Under the pieces are notes generated by a model. It had not been told where the DNA came from and ran no database searches. It saw only the letters and a list, made by a program, of their open reading frames with translations. From Variovorax sp. Sphag1AA (GTDB lineage Bacteria > Pseudomonadota > Gammaproteobacteria > Burkholderiales > Burkholderiaceae_C): a DNA stretch of 64,000 nt. The DNA lies in contig NZ_JACHYC010000010.1 of the NCBI RefSeq assembly GCF_014192575.1, positions 62,001 to 126,000 on the forward strand. Reading direction: 5' to 3'. Positions 1-8,741 of this stretch are shown piece after piece (position 1 is the first letter of the stretch; each line of letters starts with the position of its first letter). The position numbers and the translations under genes were made by a program.

Positions 1-1479
1 GGTGCCGCTCGGCCGCCTGCGGGCAGCGTCGCCTTCGGCCTGGGTGAACGGCTGGAACAACCGCTCCTGGTCCTCGGGCGAGATGCCGATGCCGGTGTCC
101 TTGACCTCGAAGCGCAGTCGCTCCTGTCCGTCCCCACGCCCGAGCCATTGCACGTTGATGTCGATCCAACCCTCCGTGGTGAACTTGATCGCGTTGCTGA
201 CGAAGTTGTTGAGGATCTGCCGCAGCCGCACCGGATCGACCCGCAGTGCCGGACTGATGCGCGTATCCACCATGCGTCGCACGATCAGCCCCTTGCTGCT
301 GGCATTGCCGAGATAGATGCTGTGCACCTCCTCGATCAGGCGCTTGACCGAAACGACCTCGGGGCGCACTTCCAGCTTGCCGGCCTCGATCTTCGAGAAG
401 TCGAGGATGTCGTCGATGACGCGCAGCAGCGAGCGGCTCGATTCGCGCACCAGGCCGAGCGTCTCGCGCTGCTCGGCATCGAGCTCAGTCAGGCTCAGGA
501 GCTCCAGCATGCCCAGCATGCCGTTCATGGGCGTCCTGATCTCGTGGCTCATGGTGGCCAGGAAGGTGCCCTTGGCGCGATTGGCGGCCTCTACCTCTTC
601 GCTGCGTTGCGCGAGGGCGGCGTTGAGCCGCTCGATCTCGCGCTCCTTCCGCTTCTTTTCCGTCACGTCTTCAGACAGGGTCAGCACATAGCGCGCCCGG
701 CCGGACTCGTCGAGGATCGGAACCTTCTTCGCGTGCAGCACACGCACGGTGCCGTCGCGCGCATGCAGGGGCTCTTCGGGAATGTCCACTTCACGGCCCA
801 ACGCAATGGCTTCCTTGTCCTTGGCGGCGAAAAAGTCGGCCTCTTCCTTCGAGACCACGAAGTCGTGGACCGTCTTGCCGACCAGATCCTCCTGCTTGCG
901 TGCGTTCAACTGCTCGAAGGCGCGGTTGACGCGCACGATCGTCAGGTCATCGGCGTTCTTGACAAGGATGTGATACGGAATGTGGTGGAGCACCGAGTTC
1001 AGGAACGCATTGGCGGTTTCGAGTTCGGCGGTGCGCTGGTGCACGCGCGCTTCGAGGTCGGTGTTGAGCGCACGCAGTTCCTCTTCCGCTTGTCGCAGCG
1101 CCGCTCGCTGCTGTTGTTCTGCGAACGCGCGCCGCATCGAGAAGCCGAGCCGCCGCAGCCGCTCCTTGAGCACATAGTCCGTGGCTCCGGCTTTCATGCA
1201 GTCGAGCGCTTCTTCCTCGGTCAGGAGGTGCCTGGAAACCATGATCAGCGGCGTCTCGGCGTGCTGCTGATGCACGCCGCGCAGCAGCTCGATACCGCCC
1301 GCCTCGTAGTCGATAAGCACCAGGTCGAAGGCCTGCCGCTGCAGCGCGGCGGCGAAGTCTTCCCGCGTCTGAACCCACATGATCTCGAACGACACGTCGT
1401 CGCCCCGCAATCCGTCGCGGATGCGTTCTGCATCGGCCGCGTCGTCCTCCAGGTGCAGTACGCGAATGACAGTGCTCAT
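1..1479 (-). CDS. Hybrid sensor histidine kinase: REC-PAS-HisKA-HATPase (3' end outside window)
   Basis: Two-component phosphorelay kinase, probably cytoplasmic because no membrane segment is visible. Residues 1-120 form a receiver domain (acidic pocket EDD at 11-13, phospho-acceptor Asp57 in VLIDYE, Lys in DYVLKERL). A coiled linker follows, then a PAS domain at about 170-290 (NSVLHHIPYHILVKNADD), then a HisKA box with His312 in MSHEIRTPMNGM. The HATPase N box (NNFVSNAIKF) and G1 box (KDTGIGIS) are present. The reading frame runs off base 1, so the end of the ATPase domain is missing. Its ATG overlaps the stop of the upstream phosphatase gene as ATGA, so the two are probably co-translated. 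The signal sensed is unknown. Confidence 0.9.
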   Translation of the reverse strand, partial: MSTVIRVLHLEDDAADAERIRDGLRGDDVSFEIMWVQTREDFAAALQRQAFDLVLIDYEAGGIELLRGVHQQHAETPLIMVSRHLLTEEEALDCMKAGATDYVLKERLRRLGFSMRRAFAEQQQRAALRQAEEELRALNTDLEARVHQRTAELETANAFLNSVLHHIPYHILVKNADDLTIVRVNRAFEQLNARKQEDLVGKTVHDFVVSKEEADFFAAKDKEAIALGREVDIPEEPLHARDGTVRVLHAKKVPILDESGRARYVLTLSEDVTEKKRKEREIERLNAALAQRSEEVEAANRAKGTFLATMSHEIRTPMNGMLGMLELLSLTELDAEQRETLGLVRESSRSLLRVIDDILDFSKIEAGKLEVRPEVVSVKRLIEEVHSIYLGNASSKGLIVRRMVDTRISPALRVDPVRLRQILNNFVSNAIKFTTEGWIDINVQWLGRGDGQERLRFEVKDTGIGISPEDQERLFQPFTQAEGDAARRRPSGT

Positions 1480-3197
1480 CCTGGTCCACCCTGTTCGCTG
1501 CGCAGCGAATCGACGACGTCCTTGAACTCTTCGCGATTGCGTTCGCTCAGCGCGGAGAGCGCTTCGTGCGCCTGAAGGATCCGCCGCTGCGAGGGCGCGT
1601 GATCGCGCCCTGCGCCCAGCGCGCGAAGTTCGGGCGCAGCAGGCAGGTCTTCGTGGATCGCGGCGAGCACCTGTTCCATGCTCAGCTCCTCGAAGAGGCC
1701 GCGCACGGCTGGGCTCACGGTGGTGAGCGACACACCACCCCGTGCGACCAGCTCGTGCACCGTGCCGAGACAGGTGCTGTCCATGTACTCACACGCGGAC
1801 AGGTCCAGCACCAAGGGCCGCCCGCCGTCCAGTACCGTCAGCGCCGCCTCGTGGAAGGCATCGCATTGCATCCACGAGGCGCGACCGCGCAGCGCCAGAT
1901 AGGCGGCGTGGTTCGTCTCGCCGCAGAAGACGACCTCATCCTCGGACGCCAGCGTTTCATGCGCGTCGACTGCGGGCGTCTCCGTTTCCGTTTCCGTCTC
2001 TGCGCCGTTGTCGAACCATGAGGCGCCCGCGTGCGCGTCGATGAGGAGGATGGTCACGTCGTCGCGGTCGGCACCCGCCGGCGCTTCGCGATGCAGATCC
2101 GCCATCACTTCCTGCGCACTGGCGAGCGGCCTGGCGAGCACCTGCTGCAACAGGTCCAGCTCGCGCTCCGAGCCCGAGGGCAGGAGTCCGTCGGTATAGA
2201 CGAGGATCCGGTCGCCCGCGAGGAGCTGCAGGCGCTCCTGGCCGAAATGCGCGTCCTGCGCCAGCCCGAGCGCGGGGCCGGTGCGACGGATCAGGCGCGT
2301 CTCGCGGCCTTCGCGCGCGTGCATCACCGGCGGATGCCCCGCCGAAGCCAGTGTGAGGCTCGACTCCGACGTGTCGAGCAACCCGAAGACGGCGGTCAGG
2401 AAGAGGCCCGGCGCGGCATGCGCCTCGCAGATCGAGCGATTGACCGCGGCCAGCACCTCGGCGGGCGGCAGCGCGATGCCCGTCGCAGGGTCCACCAGCA
2501 CCAGTCGCTGCTTGAACAGCACGGAAAGCATCGCCGAGGTCACGCCATGCCCGGTGGCATCGGCCAGGTAGAAGGCAAGATGCCGATCGCCGATTCGCAC
2601 CACGTCGTAGAGATCGCCACCGACGTGCTGCCCCGGCCTGTAGAGCGCCTGGATGCAATAGCCCTCCATGGGCGGCGGACTGCGGGGCAGCAGTGCGCGC
2701 TGGATCACCTCGGCCCGTTCGAGATCGCGCCGCAGCACCTCGGAGGTCTCCTCGAGCTGGCGCACCTTGCGTTGCAGCTCGCGATGAAGCCGTTCGCGTT
2801 CGGCCAGCAGGTTCCGCCGCTCCAGCGCGTTGCGCACCGCGACGGCCATCTCTTCCGAATGCGGCGACTTCGGCAGGAAGTCGAAGGCGCCCAGCCGGAT
2901 CGCGGTCACCGCCGAGTCGAAGGTTTCAAGGCCTGAAAGCACGATCCACATGGCGTCGGGCACGGCCTCGCGCCCCCAGCGCAGCAATTCCAGCCCGTCC
3001 ATGCGGGGCATCATGATGTCGGTCAGGACCAGCGCGACTTCGGGGTGCTCGCGCAGGATCTTCTGCGCCGCGATGCCGTCGGGTGCATCGAGCACCGGTG
3101 CGCAGCCGAGCTTCTCCAGCGCCCGCTTCACCATCAGGCGGGTTACCGGCTCATCGTCGACGACCAGTGCGACGGGAGGGGCGGGGTCGGGGTTCAT
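1476..3197 (-). CDS. Response regulator with SpoIIE-type PP2C phosphatase and C-terminal STAS domain
   Basis: A 573-residue three-domain protein. Residues 8-125 are a receiver domain with VVDDE at the start and phospho-acceptor Asp60 in LVLTDIMMPRMDG. A coiled coil (about 125-175) leads into an RsbU/SpoIIE PP2C-like phosphatase with metal-binding signatures GGDLYDVVRI and LADATGHGVTS. The C-terminus (about 425-525) is an STAS domain with the switch serine in LSACEYMDSTCLG. In this family phosphorylated REC activates the phosphatase, which dephosphorylates an STAS anti-anti-sigma factor; here enzyme and STAS substrate type share one chain. No RsbW-like kinase is adjacent. An in-frame ATG lies 18 nt upstream; I chose MNPDPAPP because the receiver domain begins immediately after it. 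Coupled by ATGA to the following kinase. Confidence 0.88.
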   Translation of the reverse strand: MNPDPAPPVALVVDDEPVTRLMVKRALEKLGCAPVLDAPDGIAAQKILREHPEVALVLTDIMMPRMDGLELLRWGREAVPDAMWIVLSGLETFDSAVTAIRLGAFDFLPKSPHSEEMAVAVRNALERRNLLAERERLHRELQRKVRQLEETSEVLRRDLERAEVIQRALLPRSPPPMEGYCIQALYRPGQHVGGDLYDVVRIGDRHLAFYLADATGHGVTSAMLSVLFKQRLVLVDPATGIALPPAEVLAAVNRSICEAHAAPGLFLTAVFGLLDTSESSLTLASAGHPPVMHAREGRETRLIRRTGPALGLAQDAHFGQERLQLLAGDRILVYTDGLLPSGSERELDLLQQVLARPLASAQEVMADLHREAPAGADRDDVTILLIDAHAGASWFDNGAETETETETPAVDAHETLASEDEVVFCGETNHAAYLALRGRASWMQCDAFHEAALTVLDGGRPLVLDLSACEYMDSTCLGTVHELVARGGVSLTTVSPAVRGLFEELSMEQVLAAIHEDLPAAPELRALGAGRDHAPSQRRILQAHEALSALSERNREEFKDVVDSLRSEQGGPG

Positions 3198-3287
3198 CGC
3201 GTCAGCCGGCCACAAGGGCCGTGCTGGGGAGGAATTCTCCGAGCCGGCGGCCCCGATGGCAAGTCGCCGACGGCGCCCTGAACCAAC

Positions 3288-3776
3288 TCAGCGCTGGGTC
3301 GCGTGTTCCTTCATCTTCGCGAGCGTGACGGCCAGGGCGGCGCCGCCGATCATCTTGATGAGTCCGGCGTGCTGCGCATAGAACTGGCTCACTTCGTCGA
3401 CGATGCCCGGATGCGCCTGCTCGGCGTGCGCGGCGATCTCGGTGACCTGCCCGGGCGTCAGCTGCGAAGCCTGATCGGGTGTCAGCTGGGTCTGGCCGGG
3501 CGCAAGAACGCGGCCCAGCGCGCCGCCCGCTGCCGCGGACACCGCGGCCGGGCCCAGCGTGGCAAGGATCTGGTTCAGCATGCCTGCCTGCTGCGACGAA
3601 GAGGACACGTTGAAGAGCTTTCCGACCAAGTCGCTGAAAGGTGGCGTCTGGTCAGAGCGCATCGCGGCGGCGAGGCCTGCACCGAGCTGGTCGGTCGATG
3701 CGTTCTGCACGACCTGATCGAAGTGGGCCTCCGGATTTCCGCCTATCGCCTGCTGTAGCAAATCGAGCAATCCCAT
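3288..3776 (-). CDS. DUF937/YidB-like hypothetical protein
   Basis: 162 residues beginning MGLLDLLQQAIGG. It is rich in Ala, Gly and Gln, with a Pro/Gln-rich middle (GQTQLTPDQASQLTPGQ) and a C-terminal hydrophobic helix (LIKMIGGAALAVTLAKM, about 138-155). The amphipathic N-terminus and the low-complexity helical body resemble the DUF937/YidB family, whose function is unsettled. There is no signal peptide. It lies about 90 nt downstream of the truncated haemoglobin gene region on the same strand but is probably a separate unit. The family call is by eye and tentative; that the gene is real rests on clean coding character and a start with upstream A/G-rich sequence (ggagaaacacc). Confidence 0.7.
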   Translation of the reverse strand: MGLLDLLQQAIGGNPEAHFDQVVQNASTDQLGAGLAAAMRSDQTPPFSDLVGKLFNVSSSSQQAGMLNQILATLGPAAVSAAAGGALGRVLAPGQTQLTPDQASQLTPGQVTEIAAHAEQAHPGIVDEVSQFYAQHAGLIKMIGGAALAVTLAKMKEHATQR

Positions 3777-3881
3777 GGTGTTTCTCCAGTGTTGAAGCAG
3801 ATTTTCCTGGCGCCGAGCTTCCAGCGATTTCCTGACTTCCGGCCGACCATGGTGCAGGCAGAGGCTCTCTGGCCCCGTCGC

Positions 3882-4328
3882 CTACGAACCGGATGCGGTG
3901 TCGGCGGCTTCGGCGCGAGCCATCTGGTAGCCGTGCCAGAGTCCGCCAGCCATGCGACGTGCGAGATCGTCTGCGCGCTGCTGCAGCACGGCGTTGCCCG
4001 ATTCGGCGGTGGTCTTCCAGAACAGCGCGAGCCACCGATGAAAGAGCTGCGCCGTCAGGCCGTGGAGTGCCGCGTGCTTCGGCATCGGGGTTCCCTTGTA
4101 CCGGCCGGTGCCCCGGAGCGCCGACGACCAGAAGTCGATCATCTTCGCGATGTGTTGGTCCCAGTCCGCCAGGTAGGCTTCGAAGACCGGTGCCAGCTCT
4201 TCGTCGTTGCGGACCTTGGAATAGAAGCTTTCCACGAGGCGGATCACCTCTTCCTCGGTGACGGCTTGCGGAGGCGGCGGGAAAGGCGCAATCGTGCGAA
4301 TGGCCATTGGCTCCTGATCCGAGTACAT
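3882..4328 (-). CDS. Group III truncated haemoglobin
   Basis: 148-residue globin-like protein. Signatures of group III truncated haemoglobins are visible: VTEEEVIRLVESFYSKVRND at the A/B helices, ELAPVFEAYLADWDQHIAKM, WSSALRGTGRYKGTPMPKH with the His-containing E/F region, and HGLTAQLFHRWLALFWKTT. These proteins bind oxygen or NO through haem and are linked in other bacteria to NO or oxidative stress; the exact role here is unknown. I start at MYSDQEP because an AGGAG ribosome binding site lies 8 nt upstream; a further ATG exists 18 nt earlier without a site. It is a single gene on the minus strand, divergent from the glutathione transferase pair. Confidence 0.88.
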   Translation of the reverse strand: MYSDQEPMAIRTIAPFPPPPQAVTEEEVIRLVESFYSKVRNDEELAPVFEAYLADWDQHIAKMIDFWSSALRGTGRYKGTPMPKHAALHGLTAQLFHRWLALFWKTTAESGNAVLQQRADDLARRMAGGLWHGYQMARAEAADTASGS

Positions 4329-4465
4329 GCGGTGCTCCTTTCCCACGTGGCTGTGGTCAGAGGCTAGTACGCCCGCCGGAAGAGGATCTTGACGATGATC
4401 AATGAAGCGTGAGGTCTGACATCATTGCGCCGATCTCACCACCCAAGGAAGCCGGAGACCGCCGC

Positions 4466-5332
4466 ATGACTGATGCCACGCCCTACACGCCACCCACCGT
4501 CTGGACCTGGAACAAGGCAAGCGGTGGGCGCTTCGCCAACATCAACCGCCCGATCGCCGGTGCGACCCATGATCACGAGCTGCCGGTGGGACGGCACCCG
4601 CTGCAGCTCTATTCGCTCGCGACGCCCAACGGCGTGAAGGTCACGGTGATGCTCGAGGAGCTGCTCGAACTCGGCCACCAGGGTGCGGAATACGACGCGT
4701 GGCTGATCCGCATCAACGAGGGCGAGCAGTTCGGCAGCGGCTTTGTCGCGGCCAATCCGAATTCGAAGATCCCGGCCTTGATGGATCGCAGCGGGCCGCA
4801 GCCTGTTCGCGTGTTCGAGTCCGGAGCGATCCTCTTGCACCTCGCGCAGAAGTTCAGCGATGCCTTTCTTCCGGCGAATGCCGCGCAGCGTGCCGAGTGC
4901 CTGTCGTGGCTGTTCTGGCAGATGGGCAGTGCGCCCTTCCTCGGCGGCGGCTTCGGGCACTTCTACGCCTACGCGCCGGACAAGATCGAATACGCCATCG
5001 ATCGCTACGCGATGGAGGTCAAGCGCCAGCTCGACGTGCTGGACCGGCGCCTCGCGGAGAGCGCCTACCTGGCGGGGGACGAGTACTCCATCGCCGACAT
5101 GGCCGTGTGGCCCTGGTACGGCGCGCTGGCCAAGGGGCAGCTCTACGAGGCCGGCGAATTTCTGCAGGTGCAGGAATACACCCATGTGCTGCGCTGGACC
5201 AACGAGATCGCCGCGCGGCCGGCGGCGCAGCGGGGTCGCATGGTCAATCGCACCTGGGGCCAGCCGTCCAGCCAGTTGCACGAGCGCCATGATGCGGCGG
5301 ACTTCCAGACGCGCACGGAGGACAAGCTGTGA
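4466..5332 (+). CDS. yghU: YghU-type glutathione S-transferase / disulfide-bond oxidoreductase
   Basis: 288 residues, the length of the Nu-class YghU/YfcG-type enzymes that reduce disulfides with two bound glutathiones. The start TPPTVWTWNKASGGRFANIN and RPIAGATHDHELPVG are characteristic of YghU, followed by a thioredoxin-like domain (LYSLATPNGVKVTVMLEELL, SKIPAL, ESGAILLHLA) and an all-helical C-terminal domain (SIADMAVWPWYGAL). I start at MTDATPYTPP because the preceding in-frame residues do not match the family and a purine-rich stretch (gccggagacc) lies upstream. The TGA stop overlaps the GTG start of the next transferase (GTGA), so the two are translated as a coupled pair. Confidence 0.9.
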   Translation: MTDATPYTPPTVWTWNKASGGRFANINRPIAGATHDHELPVGRHPLQLYSLATPNGVKVTVMLEELLELGHQGAEYDAWLIRINEGEQFGSGFVAANPNSKIPALMDRSGPQPVRVFESGAILLHLAQKFSDAFLPANAAQRAECLSWLFWQMGSAPFLGGGFGHFYAYAPDKIEYAIDRYAMEVKRQLDVLDRRLAESAYLAGDEYSIADMAVWPWYGALAKGQLYEAGEFLQVQEYTHVLRWTNEIAARPAAQRGRMVNRTWGQPSSQLHERHDAADFQTRTEDKL

Positions 5333-5961
5333 TCACCCTCTACGACTGCGCCACGGCGCCGAGCCCCCGCCGCGCGCGCATCCTTCTCGCCGAGAAGGGC
5401 ATTGCGCACACGACGGTCGAAGTGGACCTGCGCAACGGCGAGCAGCTCGGCGAGGCGTTTCGCAAGGTCAACCCGCAATGCACCGTGCCCGTCCTGCAGA
5501 CAGAGGAAGGACTTCGGCTGACGGACAACGCAGCCATCACGGCCTACCTGGAGGCCCGCTACCCTGAACCGCCGTTGCTGGGAACCACACCGGAGGAAAA
5601 GGCCGCGATTGCGAGCTGGAACTGGCGCGTGGAATTCGAAGGCCTGCTCGCGATCGCCGAAACCTTGCGCAACAGCTCCCCGGGGCTCGTCAATCGCGCG
5701 CTGCCCGGCCCGGTGGACTACGCGCAGATCCCGGAACTGGCAGCGCGTGGCCTTGAGCGGGTCCAGCGCTTCTTCGACACGCTCGACGCGCGCCTGACGG
5801 AGCATGAGTTCATTGCGGCCGATCGCTTCAGCATCGCGGACATCACCGCGGTCGTGGCAGTTGACTTCGCGCGAGTGGTGAAGGTCAGGGTCGACGAGAC
5901 GCGTCCACACCTGCAGCGCTGGCGCCTGGCGATGGCGCAGCACCCATCGATGGCACTCTGA
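5329..5961 (+). CDS. Glutathione S-transferase family protein
   Basis: 210-residue cytosolic GST. The N-terminal thioredoxin-like domain shows MITLYDCATAPSPRRARILL (the Ser/Cys region at the glutathione site), NPQCTVPVLQTEEG with the cis-Pro, and LTDNAAITAYLE, the usual Glu/Asp-Ser glutathione contact region in variant form. The C-terminal helical domain includes RFSIADITAVVAVDFA. It starts with GTG overlapping the stop of the upstream YghU-like gene, indicating translational coupling. The substrate is unknown; a role in detoxification or thiol redox balance alongside its partner is inference. Confidence 0.88.
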   Translation: MITLYDCATAPSPRRARILLAEKGIAHTTVEVDLRNGEQLGEAFRKVNPQCTVPVLQTEEGLRLTDNAAITAYLEARYPEPPLLGTTPEEKAAIASWNWRVEFEGLLAIAETLRNSSPGLVNRALPGPVDYAQIPELAARGLERVQRFFDTLDARLTEHEFIAADRFSIADITAVVAVDFARVVKVRVDETRPHLQRWRLAMAQHPSMAL

Positions 5962-6373
5962 GGCTCTCGGCGCTTGGGAAGGCGAGGAGTCCGGCGGCAA
6001 CGTGCCGCCGGACCGGGACTCCCGTCATGCTGCGTTTGCCTGCGAGAGGCTGCAATTGCCTACGTGAGAGGCGCACCGGAAGACCCGCCTGAACTCTACG
6101 CCGCTTTGATGCGTTCGGATAGTGTCAGCGACTATCTCAACAGCTGCCCACAGCGAATAGCTCGCGTCTGCGCCTCTATCAAGCAGGCGCGATTCCGAAC
6201 GGCTCGCCGAGTCGCGCAGCGCCTGGCCTGATGGAACAGGCCAGGTGGCAAGGGCAGGGCACGATTGGCCCGCGCCCAGCAGGAATGCGCCGGCACCGCT
6301 AGCATGCGACGTTTTCCCCGAGTCCTTTGCGCCATCTTCCGGCGCGTGGCTCCAAGTCCTGCGCCTTGCACCG
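5962..6373 (+). other. Intergenic region without a supported gene
   Basis: 412 nt between the GST pair and the MFS exporter. I see no reading frame with coding character on either strand; overlapping frames on the minus strand are low-complexity and lack a ribosome binding site. The only clear structure is the hairpin at 6222-6245. The promoter of the exporter must lie here but I could not place it. Confidence 0.5.
6222..6245 (+). repeat. Perfect inverted repeat, hairpin
   Basis: CCTGGCCTG and CAGGCCAGG form a perfect 9-bp stem with a 6-nt loop. No T tract follows, so it is not a classical intrinsic terminator; it may end transcription of the GST pair or be an operator. Confidence 0.6.
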
Positions 6374-7855
6374 ATGTCTGCCATCTCCAGCACTCCCACA
6401 AGCACCAACCGGCCGATGGTCATCCTGGCCGTCATGGCCTCGATGGCCATGGTCGCGATCGAAGCGACGATCGTCGCCACCGTGATGCCGCAGATCGCCT
6501 CGCAGCTCGGCGGCCTGAGCCTCTATAGCTGGGTCTTCGCCTCGTTCCTGCTGGCGCAGACAGCGATGACGGTCGTCTTCGGCAAGCTGTCGGACATCTA
6601 TGGCCGCAAGCCCGTGATCCTCGTCGGCATCGCAATTTTTCTGATCGGTTCCGTTGCGGCCGGGTTCGCCTGGTCGATGCCGGCAATGATCGCCTTCCGG
6701 CTCATCCAGGGCATCGGCGCCGGCGCGATCCAGCCGGTCTCATTGACCATCGTCGGCGATCTCTATCCAGTGCAGGAGCGCGGCAAAGTGCAGGGCTACC
6801 TGGCGAGCGTGTGGGCAGTGTCGGCGGTGCTCGGGCCGATGCTCGGAGCGCTGATCGTCACACGGCTGTCGTGGAGCTGGATCTTCTGGATGAACGTACC
6901 GATCGGGCTGGCCGCCGCGGCTGGCTTCTGGATTCATCTGCGCGAGGCGCCAGTGACGCGACGAGCTTCCATTGACCTCCCAGGCGCCCTGCTGTTCACC
7001 GCCGGCATCGCTTCGCTGATGATCTGCCTGACGGAAAGCGGCCTCGGCCACACCACGGAAGCCTGGAGCTGGGCTGGCGTCTTCGTCGTTGTCGCAGTGC
7101 TGTTCACCTTCCAGGAGCGCCGCGTCGCCGACCCGATGGTGTCGTTCGAGCTCTGGAGCCGACGCATCATCGCCACCGTCAACGGCTCGGCGCTGCTGAC
7201 CGGCATGGCGCTGATCGGCGTCACCAGCTTCCTGCCGATGTACGTGCAGGTGGTGCTGGGGCAATCGCCAGTGGTCGCCGGCCTGGCGCTCACGATGGTG
7301 ATGCTCGGTTGGCCGATCGGCGCCACCATCGCGTCGCGCAGTTTCATGCGTGTGGGCCTCAGGCGGCTTATGTTGATCGGATCGATGCTGGTGCCGTCCG
7401 GCGCCGCAGTTTTCGCACTCCTGCATTCGGATGGCTCGCCAACATCCGCCGGCATCGGCTCTTTCCTCATGGGCCTCGGGATGGGCCTGCTGAGCCTGTG
7501 CTCGCTGATCCTGATTCAGGAGTCGGTGACCATGGCGCAGCGCGGTAGCGCCACCGCCTCCAACATCTTCTCCCGCAACCTCGGCAGCGCGCTCGGTGCC
7601 ACCTTCTTCGGCGCCGTCTTCAACTTCGGACTCGTCCGCCACAACGGTGGCATCTCGGTGCCGGAGGAGCAGTTGCGCGACCTGCTACAGGGCACTGCCG
7701 CTTCCAACGTCGGCGAAGCGGGCTTGCGTCTGGCTGTCGGCTCGTCGCTGCACTTGACCTTCGTGGTGATGCTGGCGATGAGCGGGGTGATCCTGGCGCT
7801 GGCGCTGCTGCTACCGCGCCAGGGCATGAGCGTGAGGGCCGTCGAAGCGCGTTGA
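6374..7855 (+). CDS. MFS transporter, DHA2 (14-TMS) drug/H+ antiporter family
   Basis: 493-residue polytopic membrane protein. Motifs of the DHA2 family are clear: VAIEATIVATVMPQIASQLG in TM1 (motif D-like), GKLSDIYGRKPVILVG (motif A, loop 2-3), RLIQGIGAGAIQPVS (motif B) and AVLGPMLGALIV (motif C of exporters). About fourteen hydrophobic segments can be counted. This family expels toxic compounds or drugs in exchange for protons. I start at MSAISSTPTSTNRP, directly before TM1, since the preceding in-frame sequence is proline-rich and unlike the family. The substrate cannot be told from sequence. It stands alone without an adjacent regulator. Confidence 0.9.
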   Translation: MSAISSTPTSTNRPMVILAVMASMAMVAIEATIVATVMPQIASQLGGLSLYSWVFASFLLAQTAMTVVFGKLSDIYGRKPVILVGIAIFLIGSVAAGFAWSMPAMIAFRLIQGIGAGAIQPVSLTIVGDLYPVQERGKVQGYLASVWAVSAVLGPMLGALIVTRLSWSWIFWMNVPIGLAAAAGFWIHLREAPVTRRASIDLPGALLFTAGIASLMICLTESGLGHTTEAWSWAGVFVVVAVLFTFQERRVADPMVSFELWSRRIIATVNGSALLTGMALIGVTSFLPMYVQVVLGQSPVVAGLALTMVMLGWPIGATIASRSFMRVGLRRLMLIGSMLVPSGAAVFALLHSDGSPTSAGIGSFLMGLGMGLLSLCSLILIQESVTMAQRGSATASNIFSRNLGSALGATFFGAVFNFGLVRHNGGISVPEEQLRDLLQGTAASNVGEAGLRLAVGSSLHLTFVVMLAMSGVILALALLLPRQGMSVRAVEAR

Positions 7856-7961
7856 ACCAACGCGGGACCCCAACGACCTACGTGATTTCATGTCGGCGCC
7901 TCACAAGGCCCGCTTGGACGCACTCTAGATTGGTGCTTCTCGACAAGAGTAGGAGAACACC

Positions 7962-8387
7962 ATGAAACCTGGACTTTCTGCACTCGCGGTGGTCGTTGGG
8001 CTGCTGAGCTTTGCAGGTGCGAGTCTTTCCCAGACGACTGCGGTGCCAGCTGCTCCCGATCCTGCAAAGGGAGGACAAGCGAGCACCAAGACGCCCGCCG
8101 GCGTGGCGAATCCTACGCAGCGGCCCGATGGAAGCAACCCGGCTTCGCGCGAGGCGGTGAAGTCTGAAGCTCGCGCAGAGAACCGCAGCCCCGCAAACAC
8201 CACGGTGCCCAAAGGCGAACCTTCGACGATGACGAACAATCAGCCAAATGCTCCTCAGCCCACGGGCGCAATGGGTCGAGCGGAGGTGAAACCCAGCAGT
8301 GGCGAGCTCAAGCCGCAAGCCGGCGTCAAGGGCGAGCGTCCTGATGTGCCAACGAACCCGAAGGAAAAGACGGGGACACCCAAATAG
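7962..8387 (+). CDS. Small secreted, disordered hypothetical protein
   Basis: 141 residues with a convincing signal peptide (MKPGLSALAVVVGLLSFAGASLSQ, charged N-terminus, hydrophobic core, cleavage near ASLS-QT). The mature part is almost wholly low-complexity, rich in Pro, Ala, Lys, Asn and Thr, and predicted disordered by composition. A good ribosome binding site (gtaggagaacacc) precedes the ATG. I do not recognise a family; a periplasmic location is inferred. It may form a unit with the small protein about 90 nt downstream. Confidence 0.7.
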   Translation: MKPGLSALAVVVGLLSFAGASLSQTTAVPAAPDPAKGGQASTKTPAGVANPTQRPDGSNPASREAVKSEARAENRSPANTTVPKGEPSTMTNNQPNAPQPTGAMGRAEVKPSSGELKPQAGVKGERPDVPTNPKEKTGTPK

Positions 8388-8475
8388 TCGGCAGCCATGC
8401 CACGTCAGCCTCAGCGACTGCTGCAACCTGCGATGCGCCTACAAATCGCTTCATCGAGACCCGTATAACGGAATC

Positions 8476-8658
8476 ATGTCCCGGCGAGACGAGCTTGTAG
8501 CAACCATTCAAGCGCTATCCCAAGAGGAGGCGAAGGTACAGCCAAGTGCCGCTGAGTGGCTGGACCAGCAGGCTCGAGAAAACAAGGTTCCACCGGACTC
8601 TTCAACTGAAGAGCATGGAGGAGAGGATCCCGGCGACCACGAAGGACAGTCGGCCTAG
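8476..8658 (+). CDS. Small hypothetical protein, 60 aa
   Basis: A short acidic protein starting MSRRDELVATIQALSQEEAK. It has a helical, charged first half and a Pro/Glu/Asp/Gly-rich tail (SSTEEHGGEDPGDHEGQS). No strong ribosome binding site is visible and there is no family I recognise. Support is the fit between the start codon and a change to plausible amino-acid composition; the in-frame sequence upstream looks non-coding. Could be spurious. Confidence 0.4.
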   Translation: MSRRDELVATIQALSQEEAKVQPSAAEWLDQQARENKVPPDSSTEEHGGEDPGDHEGQSA

Positions 8659-8680
8659 GCCCGACGCGATCGTGATCTAC

Positions 8681-8700
8681 AATTGCGATTAATTCGCATT
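8681..8700 (+). promoter_or_regulatory. Candidate Fur box upstream of the FecI-like sigma gene
   Basis: An A/T-rich 20-mer in otherwise GC-rich sequence, with inverted arms TGCGA (8684-8688) and TCGCA (8694-8698) around TTAAT. It resembles degenerate Fur boxes of the AATGnnAAT type and sits 41 nt before the sigma factor start, where iron repression would be expected for a FecIR locus. Assignment to Fur is inference. Confidence 0.4.
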
Positions 8701-8741
8701 TAGATTGACTCTTCAGCCATTGCTGGGGGGCCATTCAGCTC

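Noticed and set aside
148..1575. 475-codon plus-strand frame over the histidine kinase
   Set aside because: The minus strand encodes clear REC, PAS and HisKA motifs; the plus frame is a GC-rich antisense shadow with no family-like sequence.
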